Assembly (NCBI GenBank): GCA_036825195.1
Contig: DAISYQ010000007.1
Location: 43,487 to 107,486, forward strand
Source: UBA2210 sp036825195
GTDB lineage: Bacteria > Desulfobacterota > Syntrophia > Syntrophales > UBA2210
Length of the DNA: 64,000 nucleotides
Direction: 5' to 3'
Position numbers and translations under genes: made by a program. The notes below the pieces were generated by a model that saw only the letters and a program-made list of their open reading frames with translations, was not told the origin of the DNA and did not search any database. Within the stretch, counting starts at the first letter, position 1. Each line of letters starts with the position of its first letter. This document shows, piece by piece, positions 17,930 to 27,166 of the stretch.

Positions 17930-18697
17930 ATGACCGAAATACGGTATGGATTGAAAGATCAGGTTGTGGTTGTGACGGGGGGAAGCAGGGGGATCGGACT
18001 GGAGATCGCGCGGAGCCTGCTCGGAGAAGGGGCCAAGGTTGTCATCTGCGGCAGAAAGAATGAGGGGCTCGATGGGGCGGCAAAGATCCTCGGAGGGGGC
18101 GACGATCTGATGACCTTCCAGGCCCACATCGCAAAGGAGGCCGATGTCATCGCTCTCTTTGATGCGGTCATCGAACGGTTTTCTCGTCTGGATGTGCTGA
18201 TAAACAATGTGGGTATGAACATTATGACCCTATCGGTGGCGGATACCGAACCTGCCCTGTGGCAGAAGATCGTGGATACCAATCTGAACGGGACCTTTTT
18301 CTGCTCCAGAGCGGCCGCTGCCGTGATGAAGGGGCAGGGCACCGGAGGCAGGATCGTGAACATATCGTCTATCGCCGGCAGGAAGGCATCTCCCGGCATG
18401 GGGGTATACGGCATCGCAAAGGCGGCCGTTGAGATGCTTACCAAGGTACTGGCTTCCGAACTTGCACCCTTCAATATCAGGGTCAATGCGGTTGCGCCCG
18501 CCATGGTGAGGACGGCCTTCAGCGAACCCTTCTGGTCCAACGAAGACATCCACCGTGAGATTATCAAAGGCATACCTCTGGGAAGAATAGCGGAACCGAT
18601 GGACATCGTACATCCGACGCTCTTTCTTGCCTCAGAGGCATCCGGGTATATTACCGGACAGACCCTTGTGGTGGACGGCGGAGCTTCGGCCCTATAG
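17930..18697 (+). CDS. Short-chain dehydrogenase/reductase
   Basis: Classical SDR of 255 residues. The NAD(P)-binding motif is TGGSRGIG near residue 13, NNVGMN replaces the usual NNAG, the catalytic Ser is in NISSIAGRK and YGIAKAA gives Tyr and Lys. The C-terminal GYITGQTLVVDGGA is standard. A GTG immediately upstream is possible, but ATG 17930 matches the family start better. Set between the dehydratase subunits and their activase, it most likely oxidises or reduces a hydroxyacyl-CoA of the same pathway. Confidence 0.9.
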   Translation: MTEIRYGLKDQVVVVTGGSRGIGLEIARSLLGEGAKVVICGRKNEGLDGAAKILGGGDDLMTFQAHIAKEADVIALFDAVIERFSRLDVLINNVGMNIMTLSVADTEPALWQKIVDTNLNGTFFCSRAAAAVMKGQGTGGRIVNISSIAGRKASPGMGVYGIAKAAVEMLTKVLASELAPFNIRVNAVAPAMVRTAFSEPFWSNEDIHREIIKGIPLGRIAEPMDIVHPTLFLASEASGYITGQTLVVDGGASAL

Positions 18698-18736
18698 CAA
18701 AATCCGCAAACCAATCCCCAGGGAAGGAAATAAACA

Positions 18737-19504
18737 ATGATTACTGCCGGAATCGACATCGGTTCCATAACCGCCAAGGCGGTTGTCCTTTCGAACGACA
18801 CGATACTCGGTTCGAAGGTCATCTTCACCGGGTATAATGCCCGGCAGGCTGGAAAGAACGTATTTGAGGACCTCCTCAAGGATCTGGGTCTGAATGTATC
18901 GTCGATAGAGAAGGTCGTGTCCACCGGCTATGGAAGAAACAGCGTACCCTTTGCAGACAAGGCCGTAACAGAGATCATATGTCACGGAGCCGGTGCGCAT
19001 TATTTGAATCCCGCGGTCAGATCGGTCATAGATGTGGGGGGGCAAGACAGCAAGGTCCTGGTATTGGATTCCGCCGGAAGGGTAAAAGATTTTGCAATGA
19101 ATGATAAATGCGCGGCAGGCACCGGCCGGTTCCTGGAGGTCATGGCCCGTGCGCTGGAATCGGACCTTGACGATTTCGGCGCCATGTCGCTGCAGTCCGA
19201 TACTCCGTCGAAGATCAGCAGCATCTGCACGGTATTCGCCGAATCGGAGGTGATTTCACTCATATCAAAAGGGAAAAGCAGAGAGGATATCATCGCGGGA
19301 ATTCATGAATCGGTGGCATCCCGTATCTCTTCCATGGCCAGGAGGGTGGGAGTGACGGCCCCTGTGATGATGACGGGAGGGGTGGCGAGAAACATAGGGG
19401 TGGTGAGGGCCCTTGAGAGGGCGCTCGATATGTCGATTGAGGTTTCGGAATTTGCCCAGGTAAACGGTGCCGTGGGGGCGGCGATCATGGCGAGGAAGGC
19501 ATAG
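18737..19504 (+). CDS. 2-hydroxyacyl-CoA dehydratase activase (BadF/BcrA/HgdC family)
   Basis: ASKHA-fold ATPase, 255 residues, that carries one [4Fe-4S] cluster between two subunits of a homodimer and shoots electrons into the dehydratase at the cost of ATP. ITAGIDIGSITAKAVVL is the phosphate-1 loop. NDKCAAGTGRFLEVMA holds the first cluster Cys and SICTVFAESEV the second, as in HgdC. MTGGVARNIGVVRALE is the adenosine loop. It lies 39 nt after the SDR gene and closes this operon. A single activase gene agrees with the dehydratase-type arrangement. Confidence 0.94.
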   Translation: MITAGIDIGSITAKAVVLSNDTILGSKVIFTGYNARQAGKNVFEDLLKDLGLNVSSIEKVVSTGYGRNSVPFADKAVTEIICHGAGAHYLNPAVRSVIDVGGQDSKVLVLDSAGRVKDFAMNDKCAAGTGRFLEVMARALESDLDDFGAMSLQSDTPSKISSICTVFAESEVISLISKGKSREDIIAGIHESVASRISSMARRVGVTAPVMMTGGVARNIGVVRALERALDMSIEVSEFAQVNGAVGAAIMARKA

Positions 19505-19588
19505 AGTCCATCCTATTAGAAACTATTTTTCATATGTTAGCGATTTATCTTTGACCTCCGGTCATAAATCTGATAACAAAAATTCTCT

Positions 19589-19617
19589 TTGACAGTAAAC
19601 CTGCTGATTTTTCTATT
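19589..19617 (+). promoter_or_regulatory. Possible promoter of the glycosyltransferase operon
   Basis: TTGACA (19589-19594), a 17-nt spacer and TCTATT (19612-19617, four of six consensus bases) lie 27 nt before the glycosyltransferase start. The 139-bp gap marks the boundary between the activase operon and the next. Confidence 0.35.
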
Positions 19618-19643
19618 TCTTAAGAAAATATGAGGCATCCGGT

Positions 19644-20918
19644 ATGATGGGGGACATACCTTCTAGACCACTGAACTGTTCGGATCCATTGAAAATATGT
19701 CTTTTAACCTACAGAGGCAACCCCACGTGCGGAGGGCAGGGGGTGTATATCGATTATCTCAGCAGGGCCCTGGCAGAGCTGGGACATACGGTTGATATCA
19801 TATCCGGCCCCCCCTATCCTGAACTGGCTGAGGGCATACAGCTCCACAAGCTGGCCAACCTTGATCTCTATAATCCCGACCATCTGTTCAAACCGGCGAG
19901 CTTGAGCGCTCTCTTGACATCACCGATTAACCAGCTGGAACTTCTCAGCATGTCATCGGGCGGTTTCCCGGAACCCTTCACATTTGGCCTGAGAACCTTC
20001 AACTACTTCAGAAAAAAGATGCCCCGTTACGATATCGTGCATGACAACCAGTGCCTCGCCTATGGCATCCTGGGTCTTCCGCGCCTTGGTTTTCCCACGG
20101 TGGCAACCATCCACCACCCGATCACCGTTGACAGGGACGTGGAGATCAGTTCTGCCGGTTCCCTGCTGAAGAAGCTTAAGGCAAGGAGATGGTATTCCTT
20201 CCTCGGCATGCAGAAGTGGGTATCGCGCCGTCTGTCCCATATCATCACGGTCTCGGAATGTTCAAAGAAAGATATCAGTAAGGATTTCAAGACGTCGAGC
20301 CGGAGGTTCCGGGTTGTCCCAAACGGAATCAACACGGATTTCTTCTATCCTCTTCCCCATGTCAAACGTTCAGACAATCATATCATCGTGACAAACAGCG
20401 CCGATACTCCCCTAAAGGGACTAAGATATCTTCTCGAGGCGGTTGCTGCAATACGGAAGGAGAGAAATGTCACACTGACGGTGGTGGGCACACCGAAAAA
20501 GAACGGGGTTATCGAGAATCTTGTCAAGAAACTGGGTATAGGAAGGTGTGTCAGATTCACGGGGCGTATCGAGTATGAAGAGTTTGCGCACTATTATGCC
20601 AGAGCCACCATGGCTGTCATTCCATCTCTGTACGAAGGGTTCGGGATGCCGGCCGGCGAGGCCATGGCCTGCGGCGTGCCGGTCATAAGCACCGTGGGAG
20701 GCGCCCTGCCGGAGGTGGTAGGAGACGCCGGTATTCTCGTGCCGACGGCGGACAGTAAGGCGCTGAAGGATGCTATCGTATCACTCCTGGATAATCCCGA
20801 CAAACGCCACCGGCTGGGGGAGGCGGGCCTCGATCGTGTAAAGAGTTCTTTTACCTGGAGACACGCGGCGCAGAAAACCGTTGATGTATATCGGGAAGCT
20901 ATTGATGCTCACCGCTGA
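19644..20918 (+). CDS. Glycosyltransferase family 4
   Basis: GT-B retaining glycosyltransferase, 424 residues. LKICLLTYRGNPTCGGQGVY is the N-terminal glycine-rich acceptor/donor loop, DIVHDNQCLAYG and HIITVSECSKKDI are N-domain landmarks, and VIPSLYEGFGMPAGEAMACG is the C-domain EX7E motif that binds the nucleotide sugar. The acceptor may be a lipid or an oligosaccharide. It begins a run of four closely packed genes (methyltransferase, toroid protein, acyltransferase) that looks like a pathway for a decorated saccharide. Confidence 0.9.
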   Translation: MMGDIPSRPLNCSDPLKICLLTYRGNPTCGGQGVYIDYLSRALAELGHTVDIISGPPYPELAEGIQLHKLANLDLYNPDHLFKPASLSALLTSPINQLELLSMSSGGFPEPFTFGLRTFNYFRKKMPRYDIVHDNQCLAYGILGLPRLGFPTVATIHHPITVDRDVEISSAGSLLKKLKARRWYSFLGMQKWVSRRLSHIITVSECSKKDISKDFKTSSRRFRVVPNGINTDFFYPLPHVKRSDNHIIVTNSADTPLKGLRYLLEAVAAIRKERNVTLTVVGTPKKNGVIENLVKKLGIGRCVRFTGRIEYEEFAHYYARATMAVIPSLYEGFGMPAGEAMACGVPVISTVGGALPEVVGDAGILVPTADSKALKDAIVSLLDNPDKRHRLGEAGLDRVKSSFTWRHAAQKTVDVYREAIDAHR

Positions 20919-21606
20919 TTTTCAGATATTAGACATCCATCCGGGAGATCGCGTCCTCGATGTGGGGTGCGGAACCGGGCGCCACGCCTGTGAGATATTC
21001 AGGACGCTGGGTGCGGATGTGGTTGGTGTCGATCTGAACACGGAGGATCTGGGTAAGGCCGCGCTGACCCTGTATCTGATGGACGACATCAACGATGCTT
21101 CATGGATGATAGCAAGGGCCGACGCCACGAAACTGCCCTTCAAGGACAATTCTTTTGATGTGGTTATCTGTTCGGAGGTCCTTGAGCATATCCCGGAAAA
21201 CAGGGCGGCCATTGCCGAACTGGTACGGGTACTGAGAGAAGGAAAAAAACTGGTTGTCAGTGTGCCGAGATTTCTGCCGGAGCGCATATGCTGGGCACTG
21301 TCGTCGGCCTATCATAACGAACCGGGAGGTCATATACGCATATATAAAAAGAAGGAACTGCTTTCACTGCTGGAAGATGCGGGCACAACGTGCTGGTCTG
21401 TTCGGTATAAACACGCCCTGCATGCTCCGTACTGGTGGTTAAAGTGCCTTGTCGGTCACAAGAACGATACGTCACGTGCTGTAAATCTGTACAAAAGATT
21501 TCTTGAGTGGGACATTATTAAGCGTCCAGCCTGGGTCAGAACGATGGATAAGATGTTAAACCCCTTGATAGCGAAGAGCATAGTATTCTACCTCAAAAAA
21601 GGATGA
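20905..21606 (+). CDS. Class I SAM-dependent methyltransferase
   Basis: Methyltransferase_11-type enzyme of 234 residues: RVLDVGCGTGRHACEIF (SAM loop), VVGVDLNTEDL, DNSFDVVICSEVLEHIPENR (motif after the SAM site) and VLREGKKLVVSVPRF. It overlaps the glycosyltransferase gene by 14 nt; a start at 20884 is also possible, but GGGAAG lies just before ATG 20905. A basic C-terminal part after residue 150 may bind the acceptor. Likely substrate: the product of the adjacent glycosyltransferase (inference). Confidence 0.85.
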   Translation: MLTADFQILDIHPGDRVLDVGCGTGRHACEIFRTLGADVVGVDLNTEDLGKAALTLYLMDDINDASWMIARADATKLPFKDNSFDVVICSEVLEHIPENRAAIAELVRVLREGKKLVVSVPRFLPERICWALSSAYHNEPGGHIRIYKKKELLSLLEDAGTTCWSVRYKHALHAPYWWLKCLVGHKNDTSRAVNLYKRFLEWDIIKRPAWVRTMDKMLNPLIAKSIVFYLKKG

Positions 21607-21611
21607 TTGAT

Positions 21612-22718
21612 ATGGAGCTCAATGTTTCGAGAAATATCGTAGAACAACCGATCAATTGTAGGGAACTGGGGGCATTTATCGTCGGATTGCAGAAAGAGAG
21701 CGGAGAGATCCCGTGGTCCGAGGGGGGGAAGACGGATCCATGGGATCACGTTGAGAGTGCCATGGGACTCGGCGTTGCCGGATATTTCCAGGAAGCCAGG
21801 CGGGCCTATGAATGGATGGCGCAGACGCAGCTTTCAGACGGAAGCTGGCTGGCGGCATATCGCAACGGCATTCCGGAAGATACCACCAGAGACACCAACC
21901 TCTCTTCATATATTGCAGTCGGGGTGTTTCATTACTATCTACTGACGAGAGATCTGAGCTTTATCGAAAAGATGTGGCCTACCGTGAGCGCCGGTATCGA
22001 TTACGCGCTCAGTCTTCAGGCGCCGACCGGTGAGATTTACTGGGCCAAAAATGTCGACGGTGTGATAGACCACATGGCCCTCCTGACCGGTTCCAGCTCG
22101 GTATATATGAGTATTAAATGCGCCCTGGCCCTTGCGTGGCGATTGGGAAAACATCGTCCCGACTGGAGGTGTGCGCTTGAAAAGCTGGGCAATGCCCTCC
22201 GCAACCTTCCAAACCATTTCAATATGATTAAATCGCGCTATTCCATGGACTGGTACTATCCCGTCCTGTGCGGCGCTATTACCGGGGAGGAAGCCGGGAG
22301 GCGAATCGATAAATCGTGGTCGAAGTTTGTGGAACCCGGCTGGGGAGTCCGGTGTGTCTCTGATCGTCCCTGGGCAACCATGGCGGAAACATCCGAGTTG
22401 GTGCTGGCCCTCGCGGCCATTGAACGATACGAAGAGGCGCAACTGGTTTTCAGCTACATAACGGACAAACGATACGACGACGGATCATACTGGATGGGTG
22501 TCACCTTCCCCGATGCGGTCATATGGCCCGAAGAGAAGACATCATGGACGACCGCCGCCGTACTCCTGGCATATGATGCCCTCAACAGTCTTACACCCGC
22601 GAGCTGTCTGTTCAGTCATGACTTCCTGAAAAACATGGAATCAAACGATTATGTAAATTATTCACATCAGAACCGTTATTCCTATCCGGTTCCGCCGGTG
22701 AACCGAATCGGAGGATAG
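21612..22718 (+). CDS. Alpha/alpha-toroid protein, prenyltransferase/glycosidase-like
   Basis: The 368-residue protein has repeated helical pairs with Gly/Trp/Asp turns (SGEIPWSEGGKTDPWDHVES, QLSDGSWLAAY, RYDDGSYWMGVTFPD), as in (alpha/alpha)6 toroids shared by squalene-cyclase-type, prenyltransferase-type and GH15-like proteins. No prenyltransferase zinc ligands or cyclase DxDD motif are seen, so the common automated name prenyltransferase should be treated with care; a glycoside hydrolase or saccharide-binding role fits the neighbours better. ATG 21603 overlaps the methyltransferase stop; ATG 21612 has AAGGAT at better spacing. Function not assigned. Confidence 0.75.
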   Translation: MELNVSRNIVEQPINCRELGAFIVGLQKESGEIPWSEGGKTDPWDHVESAMGLGVAGYFQEARRAYEWMAQTQLSDGSWLAAYRNGIPEDTTRDTNLSSYIAVGVFHYYLLTRDLSFIEKMWPTVSAGIDYALSLQAPTGEIYWAKNVDGVIDHMALLTGSSSVYMSIKCALALAWRLGKHRPDWRCALEKLGNALRNLPNHFNMIKSRYSMDWYYPVLCGAITGEEAGRRIDKSWSKFVEPGWGVRCVSDRPWATMAETSELVLALAAIERYEEAQLVFSYITDKRYDDGSYWMGVTFPDAVIWPEEKTSWTTAAVLLAYDALNSLTPASCLFSHDFLKNMESNDYVNYSHQNRYSYPVPPVNRIGG

Positions 22719-22723
22719 TGTCG

Positions 22724-23443
22724 TTGAAGAGAGATTACCGTCCCTATTTTCTGAAACAGTTCGATATCAAATTCCAGAAGTGGTACGTGAACCACTTTCT
22801 GCGTCCTCAGTTCGAACACCTGGGTAAGAGGACCACATTCATGAAGCCATGGCATGTGGAACTGTTCGGAGAGAATATATCGCTCGGTAACTTCGCCAAT
22901 GTCATTGCGGCGTCCGATAAGAAAGTACGGCTGACGGTATGGTCAAACTTCGGAGAGAGGGGATGTATTACGATTGGAGATTACTGCCTCATATGTCCCG
23001 GGGTACGGATCAGCGCCGCCACGGAAATAATCATTGGCGACAGTTGCATGATGGCGCAGGAGGCGTGCATCACCGATTCGGACTGGCACGGATTGTATGA
23101 CCGGAGTCAGCCGGTGGGCCAGACCGCAGCGGTCAGGATCGGAAACAACGCCTGGATCGGGGACAGCGCGATGGTATGCAAGGGTGTTACAATCGGAGAC
23201 AACAGCATAATAGGTGCGGGTTCAATCGTTACAAAGGATATTCCTCCCAATGTTATCGCCGCGGGTAATCCCGCGGTTGTCATCAAGAAACTGGACAAAA
23301 CCAAGCACATCAAAACACGGGCCGATTGGTTTTCCGATCCGGAATACCTGGCGAAGCAGTTTCGCGAGATCGATCGTCATACCCTTGAGAACAACACGCT
23401 GTTTGGGTGGCTGCGATCCATACTGTTCCCTTCAAAAGAATAA
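22724..23443 (+). CDS. Left-handed beta-helix acyltransferase (hexapeptide repeats)
   Basis: The 240-residue protein has hexapeptide repeats typical of CysE/LacA/NodL-type O-acyltransferases: ITIGDYCLICPGVRIS, IIGDSCMMAQEACI, VRIGNNAWIGDSAMV and VTIGDNSIIGAGSIVTKDI, followed by PPNVIAAGNPAVVIKKL. A conserved His in SDWHGLYDR is the likely base. The start is read as TTG 22724 with GGAGGA eight nt upstream; a GTG at 22718 overlaps the preceding stop but sits too close to that site. It is the last gene of the four-gene saccharide operon and may acetylate or acylate its product. Confidence 0.86.
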   Translation: MKRDYRPYFLKQFDIKFQKWYVNHFLRPQFEHLGKRTTFMKPWHVELFGENISLGNFANVIAASDKKVRLTVWSNFGERGCITIGDYCLICPGVRISAATEIIIGDSCMMAQEACITDSDWHGLYDRSQPVGQTAAVRIGNNAWIGDSAMVCKGVTIGDNSIIGAGSIVTKDIPPNVIAAGNPAVVIKKLDKTKHIKTRADWFSDPEYLAKQFREIDRHTLENNTLFGWLRSILFPSKE

Positions 23444-23533
23444 CTGACAAGGGGTCCTGTCCGATCAAATGCCGGGTTGCAGGTGAAATCCGGCGTCCGT
23501 TTATATCAAACGAATCAAAGGAGGATTGATGTG

Positions 23534-23932
23534 ATGGAGAAAGTCGTCTATTTAAGCCCCCAGTGGAGAGATGAAGCGGAGAGACGTCTGAAGGCCGATC
23601 TCTCTCCGGAGAGAATGAATCATATTACGTCATCCATGTCTAATATGTACCGGAACTGTCCTGACGGGAAAGAAAGGTTTCTGTTCTTTAAATACGTCGA
23701 TGGGAATCTAACAGAACTTCTGACCGGCGAGGGCGAACCACCGGAGGCGCAATTCAGGATTACCGGCAGTTATGAGGTCTTTGCGAAGATATCACGGGCC
23801 GAACTGGGTTCTCAAAAGGCCCTGATGACGGGAAAACTGAAACTCAAAGGGAATATGGTCAAGGCGCTGAAACTTGCGGCCGTTGCGGACCGTCTGAATA
23901 AGGTGCTGGCGTCGATACCGACAGAGTATTGA
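23534..23932 (+). CDS. SCP2 sterol-carrier-like domain protein
   Basis: The 132-residue protein consists of one SCP2-like lipid-binding domain. A beta-rich middle (FLFFKYVDGNLTELLTGEG, AQFRITGSYEVFAKI) is followed by QKALMTGKLKLKGNMVKALKLA, the family's amphipathic end with the GKLKLKGN signature. In bacteria such proteins bind acyl-CoA or other hydrophobic ligands. An in-frame start 57 nt upstream is rejected because AGGAGG precedes ATG 23534. It is 14 nt from the peptidase gene and probably cotranscribed. Confidence 0.83.
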   Translation: MEKVVYLSPQWRDEAERRLKADLSPERMNHITSSMSNMYRNCPDGKERFLFFKYVDGNLTELLTGEGEPPEAQFRITGSYEVFAKISRAELGSQKALMTGKLKLKGNMVKALKLAAVADRLNKVLASIPTEY

Positions 23933-23946
23933 GGGAGGGGCGAGAC

Positions 23947-25173
23947 ATGACAGCAAAAGAAGAGAGAAGAGACCCGTACTTCATTGATTTTCCAAAGCGA
24001 ATAAAAGAGATACAGAAAAAGATGGCGGAAGAAAAGATCGATGTCTACCTGGGATCACGCCTGAGGACCCTGTCATGGACGCTCGATGCCTTCTGCCCCT
24101 GGCGCACCTTTGTGGTTATCCCCTCGGACGGGCTTCCTACGGTTTTTACCTTTGTGATTGATGCGGCGAGGGTTGCCGACGATTCGTGGCTTGATGAGGA
24201 TCATGTCTTGGGATTTGCGCCGATGGGCGGACAGGACCAGATAGAAGCCATCTCGGATTTTATTACAGGTCTCCTGAAGAATGGAAAGGGGCGGGTCGGT
24301 ATAGAGAGCGGCATGTCGAATTATCTCCCCGAAGGAAACCTGACCCATTACGAATACGAACAGTTTGATGCCGCCATGCCTGGAGCGGAACTGGTCAACG
24401 CCTACACCATTATCGATACCGTGTCGATGATTAAGGACGAAGGCACCATAAATCGGTTCAGGGAAGCATCCAGAATCGTTGATGTGGGACACAAGGCGGT
24501 GTATGAAGCCCTGATTCATGGTGGGTACAAAGGTATGACGGAAACGGAAATAGCCGGGATTGCCGCCCTTGCGATGCGCCGGGTCGGCAGCGAGTGGGAA
24601 TGGTCGTTTACCGGCGGCAACGAAATTGCCAGCGGGTACCGGACCGGTCTGGCTGGTGGAGCCTGCACACCGGCGACACGGAAGGAGATTGTGGCCGGTG
24701 AACCCCTCATGGTGGATATCCATGCCATGTTCAAGCTGGGACTGGGGGATCACTCCCACAACTATCTCATCGCCCCTGCAACGGACCGCCAGCGGTGGCA
24801 TGCCGACAATTTTGTGGACATCGTGAAACTGACACTGAAGACGTATAGAGCGGGGATAACACCCTCCATACTTGCCGAGAAGATGATTGCCTTTGCCGAT
24901 GAACGCGGCTTCGCGGATTATATGGTGCCCGGTTTTGAACACGGCATAGGTATGATGGGAGATGAGTGGCGCATAGGGCTCAATGACGGCCCCTTTTCCT
25001 TCTGGACTAATCCTGATCATGTATATCGGGAGAATGAGGTAATCATCTGCGCCATGCAGTACGCCTGTCCCGAAGAGAACATAGGGTTCAGATATGAAAA
25101 TCCCATACTCATAATGCAGGACAGGTGCGAGGAAATGTCAAAATATCCCCTCGTAATCGAGGAGATTCAATAG
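23947..25173 (+). CDS. M24-family metallopeptidase (Xaa-Pro type)
   Basis: The 408-residue protein has an N-terminal creatinase-like domain (about 1-160) and a C-terminal pita-bread domain. Metal ligands are visible as the Asp pair in MVDIHAMFKLGLGDHSHN, the His of GFEHGIGMMGDE and the Glu in IGFRYENPI. The first Asp lies in VDIH instead of the usual D(x)G, and the late acidic ligand region is weak, so either an aminopeptidase or a related hydrolase such as creatinase is possible. GGAGGGGCG precedes ATG 23947. Confidence 0.86.
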   Translation: MTAKEERRDPYFIDFPKRIKEIQKKMAEEKIDVYLGSRLRTLSWTLDAFCPWRTFVVIPSDGLPTVFTFVIDAARVADDSWLDEDHVLGFAPMGGQDQIEAISDFITGLLKNGKGRVGIESGMSNYLPEGNLTHYEYEQFDAAMPGAELVNAYTIIDTVSMIKDEGTINRFREASRIVDVGHKAVYEALIHGGYKGMTETEIAGIAALAMRRVGSEWEWSFTGGNEIASGYRTGLAGGACTPATRKEIVAGEPLMVDIHAMFKLGLGDHSHNYLIAPATDRQRWHADNFVDIVKLTLKTYRAGITPSILAEKMIAFADERGFADYMVPGFEHGIGMMGDEWRIGLNDGPFSFWTNPDHVYRENEVIICAMQYACPEENIGFRYENPILIMQDRCEEMSKYPLVIEEIQ

Positions 25174-25215
25174 TATACTACTTCTCTCTATTTCGCATTA
25201 TGCAGGGTAATTGCA

Positions 25216-26343
25216 ATGGCAGGTACACAAAGAAAAATGAAAGGAACGTTCGACCTGTTATCATATATCGTGGGAAGTGCCGGGGAGTTTACGTTTGAAG
25301 AGACCGTTTTTAATGCCACTGCCCTGGCTGTTTCGCTGGTTGCCGTTGCGCTTGCCGTTACCACTTCCTTCCTGGGGCTGCATCCTCTCCATACCTTCGC
25401 CATTTATTTTTTGGGAATTCTCACTCTCCTTCTCTATTGTCTATCCAGATTCCGACATGCATCCTATCCTATACTTTTGATACTACTGTTGTGTATCTTC
25501 CTGAGTATTATATGGTTTACCGGAGTCGGTTCTAACGGTTTCGCCGGTTTGTTTTTCATTGCTGGTGTTTCACTTTCCATCACCCTTCTCAAGGGGATGA
25601 AACGATATCTGTTTGTATTGGTAAATCTGCTATTCATTATCGTCCTGGTGGGACTTGAGTGGTCTCATCCCGAATGGGTGGAAACATATGGTACGCTGAA
25701 TGCGAGGTATATCGATTACCTGCTGAATGTCCTACTCCTCCTGATCGGCTTCGGATTTTTTATAAAAATTCTGGTTGATAACCTGAGAGAACGGACCGAA
25801 CAACTTGAAGAATCCAATGAAAAGCTGAAACAGACTGCCCTCCATGATGAACTGACGGGAATCCCCAACCGCAGATTGCTCTATGCACAGCTGGAAAATA
25901 CCATTCAGCTCGCTAAACGAAAAGATCATCAATTTACCCTGTTGTATCTCGACCTGGATGATTTTAAAAAGGTTAACGATGAATTGGGCCACGCCGCGGG
26001 GGATATGATCCTGCAACGAGTGGCTCAAAGGGTGTCCGGTTGTCTGCGCAAATCGGATGTCATGGCCCGGATGGGGGGAGATGAATTTGCCATTATCCTG
26101 CCGGAAGCGAAAGAAGAGAGAGATATTGAGATCGTTACTCGAAAAATATTGCAGGTGATAGAATCGGATTTTTCAATACAGGGCCGCATTGTTTCTGTCG
26201 GAATCAGTATCGGAGCCAGTATCTTTCGACCCGATGATGTCGACGCCGAAGAACTTATCAGACAGGCGGACGAGGCTATGTATCTGGCTAAAAGATCGGG
26301 GAAGAACAGGTGTGAATTCTACCCGATCAATATGATAAACTGA
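25216..26343 (+). CDS. Membrane-bound diguanylate cyclase
   Basis: The 375-residue protein makes the second messenger cyclic di-GMP. The first 190 residues hold about six hydrophobic helices with no recognised periplasmic sensor domain. A short coiled coil (LRERTEQLEESNEKLKQ) leads to a GGDEF domain with HDELTGIPNRRLL, LYLDLDDFKKVNDELGH and the active-site GGDEF at residues 287-291. The product-inhibition I-site RKSD lies exactly five residues before GGDEF, so feedback inhibition is expected. It is alone in its strand block, convergent with the zinc-ribbon gene. Confidence 0.95.
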   Translation: MAGTQRKMKGTFDLLSYIVGSAGEFTFEETVFNATALAVSLVAVALAVTTSFLGLHPLHTFAIYFLGILTLLLYCLSRFRHASYPILLILLLCIFLSIIWFTGVGSNGFAGLFFIAGVSLSITLLKGMKRYLFVLVNLLFIIVLVGLEWSHPEWVETYGTLNARYIDYLLNVLLLLIGFGFFIKILVDNLRERTEQLEESNEKLKQTALHDELTGIPNRRLLYAQLENTIQLAKRKDHQFTLLYLDLDDFKKVNDELGHAAGDMILQRVAQRVSGCLRKSDVMARMGGDEFAIILPEAKEERDIEIVTRKILQVIESDFSIQGRIVSVGISIGASIFRPDDVDAEELIRQADEAMYLAKRSGKNRCEFYPINMIN

Positions 26344-26429
26344 AGGGAAAATCCGCAGGAGGTGCGCCATGGGAGAGGAGTGTGCCCGGTAGCATGCCGG
26401 TCGCATTCCCCGGACACCGCCTCCACGCT

Positions 26430-26918
26430 CTAGAGATCATACAGTGTGTCATCCACACGGAGCGCCGATTGCCGACCCTTTTTACTCCCCAGGCCCTCCA
26501 GAGAAAAGAGATCCTCGCTGTCAAACAGATCACCCATCTCTTCTTCGATCTTTTCTGGATCTTCGCCCTTTTCCATTCTGCTCAGAGCCTCTTCCATCTC
26601 CGGCTTCAGCTTGAACCCGGTCGCTTCGGAGAGCTTCCTCATCATTGTCGCTGCCTGCCTCGGGTCATCTCCATCTATCTTTTCGGCTTCCCTTCCCAGC
26701 ATTTCCATTGCCCGCTCCATCTTCGATTCATCTATGGGGGGCATGGAGTCCTCAGCCTCACCCCTGTCCGAAGAAACCACGGAAAAGACCGACATCCGGC
26801 GTTGCAGCTTCCTGGTCTTACAGCGAGGGCAGGAGGGAACCTTTTCAGTATTAACAGATTTTGAAAAGAAGTTATAGACGGTGTTGCACTTGGAACAGTA
26901 AAATTCGTATATGGGCAT
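26430..26918 (-). CDS. FmdB-type zinc-ribbon regulatory protein
   Basis: The 162-residue protein begins with the FmdB/CxxC_CXXC domain: MPIYEFYCSKCNTVYNFF and CPRCKTRKLQRRMS supply two CxxC pairs of a zinc ribbon. The remainder is acidic and helical (KMERAMEMLGREAEKIDGDDP, MRKLSEATGFKLKPEMEEAL). The family is widespread and often annotated as a regulator, but the function is not known. AGAGG precedes ATG 26918. It is separated from the divergent-looking uvrA block by 240 bp, which holds a TATAAT on the minus strand at 26963-26958. Confidence 0.85.
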   Translation of the reverse strand: MPIYEFYCSKCNTVYNFFSKSVNTEKVPSCPRCKTRKLQRRMSVFSVVSSDRGEAEDSMPPIDESKMERAMEMLGREAEKIDGDDPRQAATMMRKLSEATGFKLKPEMEEALSRMEKGEDPEKIEEEMGDLFDSEDLFSLEGLGSKKGRQSALRVDDTLYDL

Positions 26919-27166
26919 ATACAACCTCTCGTGTGTATATATAATGGACGTCAGTCTATTATAACAAGGATTGTAAAATCAACCCTCTTTCCGGCATGCG
27001 CCGCCGCGAAAGAAACAGACGATAGATTACATATTCGAAGTCGAGCGCAAGAACATCAGGCAGAATCTGAACGTATAAGCGTCAGTGAGGATATGACCGG
27101 GCTGGTTCATGCAACGATCCTATCGTTTTTAACGGCAGGTGTCGACACGCATACCGGAGGATCTGC

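Noticed and set aside
17959..18924. Minus-strand 321-residue open frame
   Set aside because: Antisense to the SDR and activase genes, which carry full catalytic motifs.
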